Positions 17,775 through 26,594 of a stretch of 64,000 nucleotides of DNA are shown piece by piece; position 1 is the stretch's first letter, and each line of letters starts with the position of its first letter. This DNA is from Urbifossiella limnaea. Its GTDB lineage: Bacteria; Planctomycetota; Planctomycetia; Gemmatales; Gemmataceae. Position numbers and translations under genes: made by a program. Below the pieces are notes generated by a model. That model saw nothing but the letters and a program-made list of their open reading frames with translations. It had not been told where the DNA came from and made no database searches. The DNA is taken from contig NZ_CP036273.1 of assembly GCF_007747215.1 (NCBI RefSeq), forward strand, positions 1,782,322 to 1,846,321, given 5' to 3'.

Positions 17775-20700
17775 TCAGTTGTTTGGACGAGGGACCTCCT
17801 TCCGCCCGCTGACCGGGATGTTGATTTGATTCGTGCCGCTATAGGAACTCCTGTCTTCGGATAGCTGGCAGGTGTCGACCCATTCCCCACCGGGAGCGGT
17901 CTCATCAGGCCACCGCATGATCAGAGTTTTGCCATCGAACGACCAACTTCCCTGACCCATCGGGTCCGTCGCCCGTCCGATGATCGACGTCGCGTCCGCT
18001 CGCAGGGTGATTGGGACGGGTGTTCCGTCCACGACCTGGTGCAACCAGACGCCGACGAGTTGGCGGGCCGTCGGATGGAGTTTTTCGGGGGCGGGCGGCG
18101 TGAAGCGTGCCATGACCCGCCGCGGGGGCGGGGCGACCGCGACGCGAAAGTCCTCGATCGCCTCGGCGCGCACCCGGATCAGTACTGGGTCGCGGGCGTT
18201 GTGTTTCTCCGCGTCCTCGAGTGCGAAGTCGTAGGCACGACGCGCGTCCAACGACCGATCCGGCTCGACGCGTTCGAGACACCGCGCACGGAGAAAGAGT
18301 TCCACGCTATCCAACGGCATACTCAGGTGGCTACTTCCTTTGGATTCGTACAGTTCGTGTACCCCGGCCCAGTCCCCACTTTGGGCCAGTGCAACTCCGA
18401 GCACCCGGCGAGCCACACGGTTGTCCGGCTCCCGGGCGAGCTCGGCCTTCGCCAGTTGGATCGCACGGGAGGGATCGCGGAAGCAGGGGTCCGGGCAGGT
18501 CGCCAGAAACCACCCGAGCCCGTACGCGGAATTGGGGGTCTTCTCGAAGCTCTCGAGTGCGTCCCGGAAGGCCCCCGCCGCGTCGGCGTACCGGTCGTGT
18601 AAGGTGTACATCTCGCCCATCAGATTCAGGGTCTGTGCCTTCAGCTGGTAGAGTTGCGAATCCAAACCCTTCGGGCGCGTTGCTTGGGTGCTGATCAGCT
18701 CGAGGATTTCCCGGCAAGCCGTGTCGGCATCGGTGGCCGCCCCGCGCTCGGCCATCAGGGTCGCGAGCCCGAGCTTACTCCGCCCAGCCAACAGGACCAT
18801 GAACCATTCCGTCCCCGCCTTGTTAACCTTAGTCTCCATCCCCGGCTTGGTAATATCCGCCTCCGCTCGCTCGAGGTGGGCGAGTGCCCGGCGGAATGCC
18901 GCCTCGGCCTCGGCGCCACGCCCTTGCTGGTGCAGACACATTCCGACGTTGTTCTCTCCCAAATATGCCGAGAGGAGGTAAGTGTAACGATCGCCGGGTC
19001 GGCACGCGGCCAGCGTTCGAACGCTCATCGCCGCCATTTTGTTACCGACCTCCGCCCCGGTCTCAAACTTACGCAGGTCACGGCACGTGTTTGTTATTTG
19101 GCTGTATAAGGCCACCAACTTCTGTGGATACTCGCTTTTATCCGGGTAGGCGCTGACTGCCTCCTCCAGTGCGGCAGCCATCTGCAAGTTGAGGTCGAGG
19201 GCCGTGCGCGGATTTGCAAATAATTTTTCTAGTTTTTGATCGTTTGCACCTCCGAGCCTCGCGATCACGCCGAGCGAAATCGTGAGGGCCCGATCGGACC
19301 GCTGGAAGTCGGCCTGTGCGCGGCCCAACGCGGCGGCCTCGGCCTTCCGGGCCTCACGCTCGGCGGCGAGCGCGTCGGTCCGGTCTTTCAGCGCGTCGGT
19401 CCGGTCTTTCAGCGCGCGGTCGCGCTCGTCCCGCTCGCCCCGAACGATGACCAGCGCCCCCGTCAGCACGACCAGAGCCACCGCCAACGAGGCGAACGCT
19501 GCCATCACGACGGCACTGTTCCGCCGGGCCCACTTGCCGACGCGTTCCGCCGTCCCGGCCCGCTTCGCCCAGACCGGCCTCTGCTCCAGGACGCAGCGGA
19601 GGTCGGCGGCGAACTGTTTGGCAGACGGGTAGCGGCGCGCCGGGTCCTTCTCGATCGCCTTGAGGACCACCGTCTCCAGGTCGCGTGGGATCGAACGGTC
19701 CACCTTGCGGGGGGCGACCGGGTCGGCCGACACAACCCGGGCCAGAACCTCGTGGCGGTCGCGCCCGGCGAACGCCGGGGTGAGGGTGAGCAACTCGTAC
19801 AGGGTGGCCCCGAGCGAGTACACGTCGCTCCGGTGGTCGACCAGGTCGTGCTTCGCCCCGGCCTGCTCCGGGCTCATGTACCGCAGGGTGCCGATCACGT
19901 CCCCGGTCCCCGTCATCCCCGGATCGGCGGCCAGCTTCGCGAGCCCGAAGTCGGCCACGAACAGGTGCCCGCTGCCGTCCACCAGCAGGTTCCCCGGCTT
20001 CACGTCCCGGTGCACAACCCCCACGGCGTGGGCGTGCTCCAGGGCGTCCGCCGCCTGGATCCCCCACTCCACCACCCGCCGGACGTACGCCGCATCCGCC
20101 GGCGGTCGGGATGACGCCGTGCCGGGGGTTTGCGGACGATCTTCTGGGGTGTCGTCGGTGGTGTCCGGGGCAAAACTTCGGGTCGGGTCCTGCGCCGCGG
20201 CCGCCGGCTGCGGTGTGCCGGTCGGTGGCGCCTCCCCACGCCGCTCGCGGACGAGGTCGGCCAGGGTCCGGCCGTCGACGAACTGCATGGCGATGTAGTG
20301 GAACCCGCGGTCGCACCCGACTCCGTGGACCCGGACCACGTGCGGGTGGTCGAGCGACGCCGCGGCCAGGGCCTCGTTCCGGAACCGCTGCAGCTGCCGG
20401 GGGTCTGCCACGGCCGCGAACGGGAGGATTTTCAGGGCCACCCGCCGGCCGCCGAGGGACACCTGCTCGGCCTCGTACACCACTCCCATCCCGCCCCGCC
20501 CGACCTCCCGCACGATGCGGAAGTCCCCGAGCTCTTCGAGGCGTTGGGGAGCCGATCCGGTCGGCGGGTGTGGCGGTTCGGGACGTGGGGTGGGGGCGGC
20601 CAGCCGGAGGGCCGCCAGGGTCCAGCGGATGTCGTCTGCCAGCGCCGGGTGGCGGGCGGCGTACTCCTCCGGATCCGGATCCTCCCCGGCCGACCGCCGG

Positions 20701-20783
20701 GCCAGGTAGTCGTCGGCCACCCCGGCCAGCAGGTCGGCGACCTCGTCCCCACACTCGCCCGAGTCGCCCGCGCGGTCACTCAT
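17775..20783 (-). CDS. Membrane Ser/Thr protein kinase with TPR-like C-terminal region
   Basis: The protein has 1002 residues. The kinase domain spans about 85-390: GRGGMGVVY, Lys118 in VALK, HRDVKPGN (Asp260), DFG at 278 and SPEQ. A Pro/Thr-rich insert of about 45 residues (from about 185) sits between the N lobe and the catalytic loop. A transmembrane helix lies at about 423-447, followed by a charged coiled coil with a tandem LKDRTDA repeat. The outer part is helical and TPR-like (AEAAFRRALAHLERAEADI, YADAAGAFRDALESFEKTP). The last 100 residues form a small beta-rich domain (GVWLHQVVDGT, GSWSFDGKTLIMRWPDE) resembling lipocalin-like folds by pattern only. It overlaps the upstream ECF sigma gene by 8 nt (ATGAGTGA), implying coupled translation. 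Confidence 0.93.
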   Translation of the reverse strand: MSDRAGDSGECGDEVADLLAGVADDYLARRSAGEDPDPEEYAARHPALADDIRWTLAALRLAAPTPRPEPPHPPTGSAPQRLEELGDFRIVREVGRGGMGVVYEAEQVSLGGRRVALKILPFAAVADPRQLQRFRNEALAAASLDHPHVVRVHGVGCDRGFHYIAMQFVDGRTLADLVRERRGEAPPTGTPQPAAAAQDPTRSFAPDTTDDTPEDRPQTPGTASSRPPADAAYVRRVVEWGIQAADALEHAHAVGVVHRDVKPGNLLVDGSGHLFVADFGLAKLAADPGMTGTGDVIGTLRYMSPEQAGAKHDLVDHRSDVYSLGATLYELLTLTPAFAGRDRHEVLARVVSADPVAPRKVDRSIPRDLETVVLKAIEKDPARRYPSAKQFAADLRCVLEQRPVWAKRAGTAERVGKWARRNSAVVMAAFASLAVALVVLTGALVIVRGERDERDRALKDRTDALKDRTDALAAEREARKAEAAALGRAQADFQRSDRALTISLGVIARLGGANDQKLEKLFANPRTALDLNLQMAAALEEAVSAYPDKSEYPQKLVALYSQITNTCRDLRKFETGAEVGNKMAAMSVRTLAACRPGDRYTYLLSAYLGENNVGMCLHQQGRGAEAEAAFRRALAHLERAEADITKPGMETKVNKAGTEWFMVLLAGRSKLGLATLMAERGAATDADTACREILELISTQATRPKGLDSQLYQLKAQTLNLMGEMYTLHDRYADAAGAFRDALESFEKTPNSAYGLGWFLATCPDPCFRDPSRAIQLAKAELAREPDNRVARRVLGVALAQSGDWAGVHELYESKGSSHLSMPLDSVELFLRARCLERVEPDRSLDARRAYDFALEDAEKHNARDPVLIRVRAEAIEDFRVAVAPPPRRVMARFTPPAPEKLHPTARQLVGVWLHQVVDGTPVPITLRADATSIIGRATDPMGQGSWSFDGKTLIMRWPDETAPGGEWVDTCQLSEDRSSYSGTNQINIPVSGRKEVPRPNN

Positions 20784-21414
20784 CGCATTTCTCCAAGACC
20801 CCCGACTCCCGGAGTGCCCGCTGGAGGCGGAACAGCGCCCGCCCGTACCGCTGGCGGGCGGCCGCCGGGTCGACCCCGAGGAGCAACCCGGCCTCGACGT
20901 GGGACAGCCCGTCGACGTGCCGCAGGACGAGTATCTCCCGGTCCGCCTCCGCGAGCCCCTTAACGGCCGCCGCCACCTGGTCGGCCACTTCCCGCGCTTC
21001 GGCCGCCTCGCTCGCGGTCGGCTCGGGGGCGGCCAGCGACCGGGCCAGGGCGACGGCCGACGGGGCGAGCCCGCCCTCCTCCCGGCCGACGTCCCGGCAG
21101 TCGGCTCGGTGGGCCCGGCGGATCTTCAGAAGCCGCTCGTAGGCCGTCTTCCGGGCCCACAAGTGGAACGGCATCGGCCGCCGCTCGAGGAAGTCGGGCA
21201 GCCGCCGGGCCATCTCGGCCAGGGCCTCCTGGGCGACGTCGGACGCGTCCACCCGGGTCCGGACGGCCGGGTCCAGGCGGCCGCCGACGAACGCCACCAG
21301 GGCTGGGCGGTGGCGGGCCAGGAGTTCGCCCGCAGCGGCGGCGTCGCCGGCCTCGACCCGGCCGAGCAGGCCGAGGGTGTCGCCCGAGTCGGGCTGTGGG
21401 TGCGCAGCGGCCAT
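20776..21414 (-). CDS. ECF-type RNA polymerase sigma factor
   Basis: The protein has 212 residues, from ATG 21414 behind GGAAGGTAGCGGT. Region 2 is seen in DASDVAQEALAEMARRLPDF and PFHLWARKTAYERLLKIRR, and region 4 in LAEADREILVLRHVDGLSHV with the GVDPAAARQRYGRALFRLQ helix-turn-helix. The linker is Ala/Glu-rich. The stop codon overlaps the start of the kinase gene by 8 nt, so the two are made together. This is a second, independent ECF-kinase pair in the window, with different kinase output domains from the one at 2.5-6.7 kb. The sequence TCACACTTTCCC lies 20 nt upstream of the start. Confidence 0.93.
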   Translation of the reverse strand: MAAAHPQPDSGDTLGLLGRVEAGDAAAAGELLARHRPALVAFVGGRLDPAVRTRVDASDVAQEALAEMARRLPDFLERRPMPFHLWARKTAYERLLKIRRAHRADCRDVGREEGGLAPSAVALARSLAAPEPTASEAAEAREVADQVAAAVKGLAEADREILVLRHVDGLSHVEAGLLLGVDPAAARQRYGRALFRLQRALRESGVLEKCDE

Positions 21415-21806
21415 ACCGCTACCTTCCGCGGCGGGGAAAGTGTGAGCCTGGACCCGCCCGGACGGGGCGGGGTATACAGAATCGCTCCACTATACCCCCA
21501 CACGAACCTCGTGCCAGACGCTATCCCCCTGAAGGCGAGAAAGTTGCTCACCAGGCTACGAACAGCATCAGCATTGCGATTGGCCCGCGTGATCGATCCG
21601 GCGCGGCCGTTCGGTCTCACCCCCAGCCGGCCGGGGAAATTCGTCGAGACTTGGTCGGCTGCCGCGGGTCCCGGAGGGTCGTCACCCCCACCGACTTGGT
21701 CCGGAACCCTTGCTGGGAGATCCGGACCCGCGCCTCGCGGACAGTGATGAGGTGCGCCTTCCGGCGAGAACCGCCCCGGATCAGGACGGGCGCCGGAGGG
21801 GCCGGG
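21415..21806. other. Intergenic region
   Basis: These 392 bases separate the sigma factor start from the 3' end of the next minus-strand gene. They hold the TCACACTTTCCC sequence (21434-21445) near the sigma start and are otherwise without a supported gene or strong hairpin. Confidence 0.5.
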
Positions 21807-22778
21807 TTACTTCTTCTTGCCAGAGGTGAAGTCCAGCGTCCCCTCCCCGGTCCAGGAATAGACGAACGGGCCGGTGTACCCGGGGGCGCCCCCGGCGAAC
21901 GGGATCGAGTCCGACTGGGCGATCATCCGGAAGCTCCCCCCGGACAGGTTCGAGAACCGGCCGGTGCTGTTGGCCGCGTCGTAGGCGAAGACGGCGTCGA
22001 ACACCACCCCCTCGATGGCCGAGCCGTCGGCCGAGATCTGGCCCGTCACCACCCCGGTAAACCCGTCCCCGTAGGTGAACGCCAGCCGGTCGCCGTTCGC
22101 CGCCACGAACACGAACGACCCCTGGAAGGTGCCCGTCACCGCCCCGGTCCCGGAAACCGCCAGACTCCCCAGGGTGAACGACCCGCTCCCGGTGTGTTGG
22201 CCCAGCCGGGTGGCCGTTCCGGAGGTGATCTCGTGGTCGGCCGACCCGCCCGGGAACAGCGGCACGCCCTGGAAGGCCGGACCGGTGCCGTTGATCCGGA
22301 ACGGGACGGTGTGCGTCCCGGCCGCGGCGTTGGCGGCATGGCCGAGCGACAGAGTGCCGGTCAGGGCGACGGTGACCTCACCGGTCGTCGGGTTGGCCGA
22401 GATGACGTACGAGGTCAGCCCGGTGGTCCCGGCCAGCCGGCCGGTTCCGCCGGTGTAGGTGATGGTGCCGGTGGTCTCGCTGGCGTGGGTGGCGAACCCG
22501 ACCAGGGTGTCGCCGCTGGCGACGGTCTTGACGAACGAGTCGTCGGCCAGGTTCAGGTCGGCGGACACGCGGCCGAGGTGGGAGGCCCGCCCCTCGTAGT
22601 GGGCGACGCCGGCCGGGCTGACCCCGGTGAGGGTCAGGGTCTCGTGGAACGGCACGGCCGCCGCGGACGGGACATCCCGGCCTTCGAGGGCGGTGACGGC
22701 GGGGGTAAATCGAGCCGGCGCGAGGCGCGTCCGGGCGGGGCGGCCGCCGGTCAGGCGGCGGAGCAGGGCGACGATCAT
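21807..22778 (-). CDS. Exported beta-rich protein with LE-x-R-xx-P motif
   Basis: The protein has 323 residues when started at ATG 22778 (AGAGGTG upstream). An in-frame ATG at 22937 would add 53 low-complexity residues and is not favoured. A basic start (ALLRRLTGGRPARTRL) is followed by VTALEGRDVPSA, the export-linked motif shared with three other proteins here. The rest is Thr/Gly-rich beta sequence with TGTITYTGGTGRLAGTTG and GEGTLDF patterns seen in secreted 'ATP-/ligand-unknown' planctomycete proteins. It ends in SGKKK. No enzyme motif is seen. It is likely secreted or surface-bound. Confidence 0.75.
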   Translation of the reverse strand: MIVALLRRLTGGRPARTRLAPARFTPAVTALEGRDVPSAAAVPFHETLTLTGVSPAGVAHYEGRASHLGRVSADLNLADDSFVKTVASGDTLVGFATHASETTGTITYTGGTGRLAGTTGLTSYVISANPTTGEVTVALTGTLSLGHAANAAAGTHTVPFRINGTGPAFQGVPLFPGGSADHEITSGTATRLGQHTGSGSFTLGSLAVSGTGAVTGTFQGSFVFVAANGDRLAFTYGDGFTGVVTGQISADGSAIEGVVFDAVFAYDAANSTGRFSNLSGGSFRMIAQSDSIPFAGGAPGYTGPFVYSWTGEGTLDFTSGKKK

Positions 22779-23205
22779 GGGGACACCTCTGTGGCCACCG
22801 GCGAGGGGGAAGACGCCCGCAGCCCCGGGGTGGCCGCCGGGGACAGGCGGATCGGACGGGGTCCACTCACCGCGACGGGTCCGTGGAACGCGCAGCCCCG
22901 CCCGCCCCGGTGTCGGGCACTCGCGGCTGGCCGGCACGAACGGCGGGCCCGGTCCAGGGCGGCGGTCTAACGGAGCCCGCCGCGACGGTGGCTGCAGAGT
23001 AACACCGCCTCGCTGCGAATAAGTGTGACAGCGAGGCCGAAAAAAGACCGGTGGTTTGAAAGTGGCTCGGGGCTCAACTCGCCAATCAACAGCTCGAAAA
23101 CCCTTAAAATACTAGCCTTTCGGCCGCTTCGGTCGGCAGTTCAGCGTGAAGTGGCGGCGGGTGTATTGTCCTTCTTTTTGGGCAGCGGGACACTGGCGAC
23201 GCCAG
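22779..23205. other. Intergenic region with one hairpin
   Basis: These 427 bases hold a 9-bp inverted repeat, GCCTCGCTG (23007-23015) with CAGCGAGGC (23029-23037), whose loop contains TCACACTT read on the minus strand. It is followed on the plus strand by an A-run and so is not an obvious terminator. Nothing else is supported. Confidence 0.45.
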
Positions 23206-24174
23206 CTACCCTTTCAACCCCAGCATCCGGTCGAGCGAGTCGGCGGTCTGGTGGATCAGCGCCTCGGGCCAGTGCAGGTACGGGTGGAAGTACTCGAACG
23301 TCAGGTAGCCGCGGTAGCCGGTCTTGTCGAGCGCCTCCAGCACCGCCGGCCAGTTGGTCGTGCCGTCGAGTAGCGGGCGGAACGCCTCCAGGCTCACGTC
23401 GGTCCCCTTCTTCGTGAACTCCTTCAGGTGGACGTTCTTGATGCGGTTGCCGAGCTGGGCCACCCAGTGCTCGGGGAACTGGTACATCATGATGTTCCCC
23501 GTGTCGAAGTGGACCTTCACCCGCTCCGACCCGAACGAGTCCACGAAGGCGTTCATCTCGCCGGGGGTCATCAGGTAGCCGTTGAAGAAGATGTTCTCGA
23601 TGTTCAGGAACACCCGCAGCTTCTCGGCCGCCGGCAGCAGCGCCCGCACGGCCTCCTTCGCCCGCCGGTCGCACACGTCGTTCGGCACCGGCTCGTGGTC
23701 GGTCCGCCACGGGATGTGAACGGCGCCCGGCACTACCAGCACGTTCTCGGTGCCGAGGTGGTGGGCGCACTCGGCGATCTTCCCGGCGAGTTCCAGACCG
23801 CGGGCGCGCTTGGCGGCGTCGTTGCTGCTCAGCGGGTACGGCCAGAACAGGAACGAACACACGCCGCTGATGCTGATACCGATCTTCTCGGCGAGCCGGC
23901 GGACCTGCGCGAACTCGGCGGGGCCGTTCTTCGGCGAGAGGTCGTTGTCGAGGTCGTAGTTCAGCTCGATTCCGTCGAACCCGGCGGCCTTGGCGAGGCG
24001 GAGGCAGGCCTCGAGGTTCATGCGCTCCGGGTACGGGAACGCCCACTGGTTGATCGACTTCTTGAACGGGTACTTCTTGGCGGGGGCCGGCGGTTGGGCG
24101 GCGGCGCTGGTGGCGGCGGCCCCGCAGGCGGCGGCGAGGAGTTGGCGGCGGTCGGGCTGGTACGGGCCGGACAT
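23206..24174 (-). CDS. Tat-exported sugar phosphate isomerase/epimerase-like TIM-barrel protein
   Basis: The protein has 322 residues from ATG 24174. The N terminus has DRRQLLAAACGAAATSAAA, a twin-arginine type signal. The body is an AP endonuclease 2 / xylose isomerase-like barrel: AGFDGIELNYDLDND, ENVLVVPGAVHIPW, FLNIENIFFNGYLMTPGEM, VKVHFDTGNIM, KNVHLKEF and YLTFEYFHPYL give the usual His/Glu/Asp metal ligands. Proteins of this type in planctomycetes are often involved in degrading or rearranging sugars in the periplasm; the substrate is unknown. It is divergent from the DUF1501 gene with 120 bp between the starts. Confidence 0.9.
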   Translation of the reverse strand: MSGPYQPDRRQLLAAACGAAATSAAAQPPAPAKKYPFKKSINQWAFPYPERMNLEACLRLAKAAGFDGIELNYDLDNDLSPKNGPAEFAQVRRLAEKIGISISGVCSFLFWPYPLSSNDAAKRARGLELAGKIAECAHHLGTENVLVVPGAVHIPWRTDHEPVPNDVCDRRAKEAVRALLPAAEKLRVFLNIENIFFNGYLMTPGEMNAFVDSFGSERVKVHFDTGNIMMYQFPEHWVAQLGNRIKNVHLKEFTKKGTDVSLEAFRPLLDGTTNWPAVLEALDKTGYRGYLTFEYFHPYLHWPEALIHQTADSLDRMLGLKG

Positions 24175-24240
24175 GGGACACCTCGGGAGGGGTTGCCGGC
24201 CATCATCCGCGATCCGGCGCGGAACGCAACAGGGTCGCGC

Positions 24241-24268
24241 TTGTTCCCCCGCCGCGGATCGGGATAAT
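24241..24268 (+). promoter_or_regulatory. Candidate sigma70-like promoter for DUF1501 gene
   Basis: TTGTTC (24241-24246), a 16-nt spacer and GATAAT (24263-24268) give a transcription start about 20 nt before ATG 24295, in the divergent intergenic region. Confidence 0.4.
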
Positions 24269-24294
24269 GAAACGACCCCGCCGGAGTCCTCTCC

Positions 24295-25686
24295 ATGCTC
24301 CTCGTCGGCCGCCAGACCGCCCGGACGTGCCAGACGCTGCACCGCCGGGCGTTCCTCCAGGTCGGCGGCAGCACCGCGCTCGGCCTGTCGTGGGCCGACC
24401 TCCTCCGCGCCCGGCCGCCCGGCACCTCCGGCCACACCCCCGGCGCGGCGAAGGCCGTCATCCTGCTGTGGCTGTGGGGCGGGCCGAGCCAGCTCGACAC
24501 GTTCGACCCCAAGCCGAACGCCGCGCTCGAGTACCGCGGCCCGTTCGGCACCATCCCCACCCGCATCCCCGGCGGCCGCTTCACCGAGCTGTTCCCGCAG
24601 CTGGCCGCGGTGTCGAACCACCTCGCCGTCGTCCGCACGCTCACCACGCAGTCCACCGACCACGGCATCGCCGGCACCATCGGCCTGACCGGCAGTGGCG
24701 CCGGCGGCACCGGCCTCGACGGCAAGCCCCTCGGCGGCTCGCCGCGCCCGGCGCTCGGCTCCGTGGTGGCGAAGGCGCGGACCGTCGGCCGCCGCGCCGA
24801 CGCCGCCAACCTGCACCCGTTCTTCGTCGTCGGCGGGAAGCTGCACCAGGGGAAGAAGGCGATCATCGGCGAGGGCGGCGGCCCGCTCGGCGCCGCGTTC
24901 GACCCGTTCCGCCTCGTCTACGACCCGGCCACCGGCACGAAGGTGCCGGCGCTGCAACTGCCGCCCGACCTCACGCCCGAGCGCATGACCGACCGCGCTG
25001 CGCTGCTCACCGGCATGGGTCGGCTCGAATCCCGCGCGCAGGAGTTGGGCGCGGCCGGCGCCTTCGACGAGTACCGCACCCGCGCCCTGGCGATGCTCAC
25101 GCGCCCCGACGCCGCGGCGCTATTCGACGTGTCGAAGGAACCGGCCGCGCTCGCCGACCGCTACGGCCGCACGCGCTTCGGCCAGAGCTGCCTGCTAGCC
25201 CGGCGGTTGGTCGAGGGCGGCGTGCCGTTCGTGCAGGTGAACTGGAGCGACCACGTGGAGGCCGAGGAGGACGCCGGCGACGGCGGCTGGGACCACCACT
25301 ACCGCAACTTCCAGATCATGCAGGACCGCCACGCCGGCTGGCTCGACCAGTCGTTCAGCTCGCTGATTACCGACCTGCGCGAGCGCGGGTTGTTGGGGAG
25401 CACGCTGGTGGTGGCGGTGGGTGAGTTCGGCCGCGATCCGAAGGTGAACGACAAGGCCGGCCGCGAGCACTGGCCGGGCTGCTACAGCGCCGTGCTGGCC
25501 GGCGGTGGCGTGGCCGGCGGCCGCACCGTGGGCACAAGCGACGCCCGCGCCGCGCGCCCCGCCGACACCCCGCTGACGCCCGCCGACCTGAACGCGACGG
25601 TGCAGCACCTCGTGGGCCTGACGAGCGAGCAGCTGACCGGCCTGGGCCTGACGCCCGTCGGCCGCGTGATCGAGGAGCTGTTCTGA
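24295..25686 (+). CDS. DUF1501 Tat-exported protein
   Basis: The protein has 463 residues from ATG 24295. The signal RRAFLQVGGSTALGLSWADL is a twin-arginine type. The family hallmarks follow: VILLWLWGGPSQLDTFDPKP, RTLTTQSTDHGIA, GARFGQSCLLARRLVEGGVP-like sequence, FVQVNWSDH, and DHHYRNF near the active-site region, then VVAVGEFGRDPKVN and GREHWPGCYSAVLAGGG. DUF1501 is related to the alkaline phosphatase/sulfatase superfamily and is greatly expanded in planctomycetes, usually next to a DUF1549/DUF1553 cytochrome gene. That partner is absent here. The enzymatic activity is not established. Confidence 0.93.
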   Translation: MLLVGRQTARTCQTLHRRAFLQVGGSTALGLSWADLLRARPPGTSGHTPGAAKAVILLWLWGGPSQLDTFDPKPNAALEYRGPFGTIPTRIPGGRFTELFPQLAAVSNHLAVVRTLTTQSTDHGIAGTIGLTGSGAGGTGLDGKPLGGSPRPALGSVVAKARTVGRRADAANLHPFFVVGGKLHQGKKAIIGEGGGPLGAAFDPFRLVYDPATGTKVPALQLPPDLTPERMTDRAALLTGMGRLESRAQELGAAGAFDEYRTRALAMLTRPDAAALFDVSKEPAALADRYGRTRFGQSCLLARRLVEGGVPFVQVNWSDHVEAEEDAGDGGWDHHYRNFQIMQDRHAGWLDQSFSSLITDLRERGLLGSTLVVAVGEFGRDPKVNDKAGREHWPGCYSAVLAGGGVAGGRTVGTSDARAARPADTPLTPADLNATVQHLVGLTSEQLTGLGLTPVGRVIEELF

Positions 25687-25690
25687 CCAG

Positions 25691-25738
25691 TTGCCGCTTG
25701 CGGCTTAGCGCTGCCCAGCGCTAAGCCGCAAGCGGCAA
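25691..25738. terminator. 23-bp perfect inverted repeat after DUF1501 gene
   Basis: TTGCCGCTTGCGGCTTAGCG (the first 20 of 23 nt) pairs perfectly with 25716-25738 across a 2-nt spacer, and an AAAA run follows. The outer TTGCCGCTTGCGGCTT recurs at 56970-56984 after another gene. It may serve as a terminator or be a member of a dispersed palindromic repeat. Confidence 0.7.
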
Positions 25739-25773
25739 AACTCCGCGCCCGCCGCCGCCCCTACAATTCCCGC

Positions 25774-26586
25774 ATGGCGGCCGGCGGGGAACCCACGGTG
25801 TTCGACGAAATCTTCGCCCGGATCACCCCGGACCGGCTCCTCCGCGACCCCCGCGCCACCGGCGAAGGCGTCGCCGTCGCCGTCATCGACTCGGGCGTCG
25901 AGCGGGCCGTCCTCGAAGACAAGTTCCGCGCCGCCGGCACCCCCATCCACCCCATCGACGGCGCCCTGTTTCGCGCCGACTCCGCCGCACCGCTGCCGTA
26001 CACCGGCCACCAGTCGAGCCCGCACGGCACCACCGTCGCCGACGTGATCCTCACCGTCGCCCCGCGGGTGAAGCTGTACTCCGCCGACGTGTTCGGCCCG
26101 GCCGGCACGTGCGAGGTGGAGACGGTCATCCACGCCCTGCGGCACGCGATCGAGGTGTGGAAGGTGAAGGTCATCAACCTGTCGCTCGGGGTGCCGGAGC
26201 ACAAGCTCCAGCAGCTGCCGCGGCGGCAGGCGCTGCTGCGGGCGATCGAGGAGGCGTACTTCCGCGACGTGCTGGTGTTCGCGGCGGCGCACAACGAGCA
26301 CCCGCTGACGCGGAGCTACCCGGCGGTGTTCACGACGCCGCTGGTGTCCGTGGACAAGGGCGTGTTCGACGACCCGCTCGGGTTCGCGTACCGGCTGCGC
26401 GACCACGTGGAGTTCCAGGCGCACGGCAAGGGCTACCTCGGCCCGTTCGCCCGCGAGCCGGCGACGAGCTGGGCCACGCCGCACCTGTCCGGCATCGCGG
26501 CCCGCATCCTGTCGCTGAAGCCGGACCTGAAGCCGTTCGAGATGAAGACGCTGCTGTACTGGCTGACGCGGGGACGAACGGGGTGA
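25774..26586 (+). CDS. Subtilisin-like (S8) serine protease
   Basis: The protein has 270 residues. The catalytic triad is Asp39 (VAVIDSG), His84 (SSPHGTTVADVI) and Ser232 (PATSWATPHLSG). The oxyanion Asn is probably in FAAAHNEHP. The enzyme is compact, without a signal peptide, propeptide or transmembrane segment, so it appears cytoplasmic unless exported by another route. Most S8 enzymes are longer and secreted. TACAAT at 25762-25767 lies only 6 nt before the ATG and no Shine-Dalgarno is present, hinting at a leaderless mRNA. It converges on the next gene with 8 bp between the stops. Confidence 0.9.
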   Translation: MAAGGEPTVFDEIFARITPDRLLRDPRATGEGVAVAVIDSGVERAVLEDKFRAAGTPIHPIDGALFRADSAAPLPYTGHQSSPHGTTVADVILTVAPRVKLYSADVFGPAGTCEVETVIHALRHAIEVWKVKVINLSLGVPEHKLQQLPRRQALLRAIEEAYFRDVLVFAAAHNEHPLTRSYPAVFTTPLVSVDKGVFDDPLGFAYRLRDHVEFQAHGKGYLGPFAREPATSWATPHLSGIAARILSLKPDLKPFEMKTLLYWLTRGRTG

Positions 26587-26594
26587 CCCGCTCG

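Noticed and set aside
17741-17775. tRNA T-arm lookalike (CCGTGGGTTCGACCCCACGG) downstream of the IS
   Set aside because: The loop pairs only with 6 nt instead of 7, and no matching acceptor, D-arm or anticodon arm is found upstream. It may be a chance hairpin or remnant.
19360-19425. Short tandem repeat in the kinase gene (CGGTCTTTCAGCGCG, three copies)
   Set aside because: It encodes a repeated LKDRTDA in a coiled-coil linker and needs no further explanation.
23007-23037. Hairpin GCCTCGCTG/CAGCGAGGC as a terminator
   Set aside because: On either strand the T-run is missing or lies on the wrong side of the stem, so it is not an intrinsic terminator.
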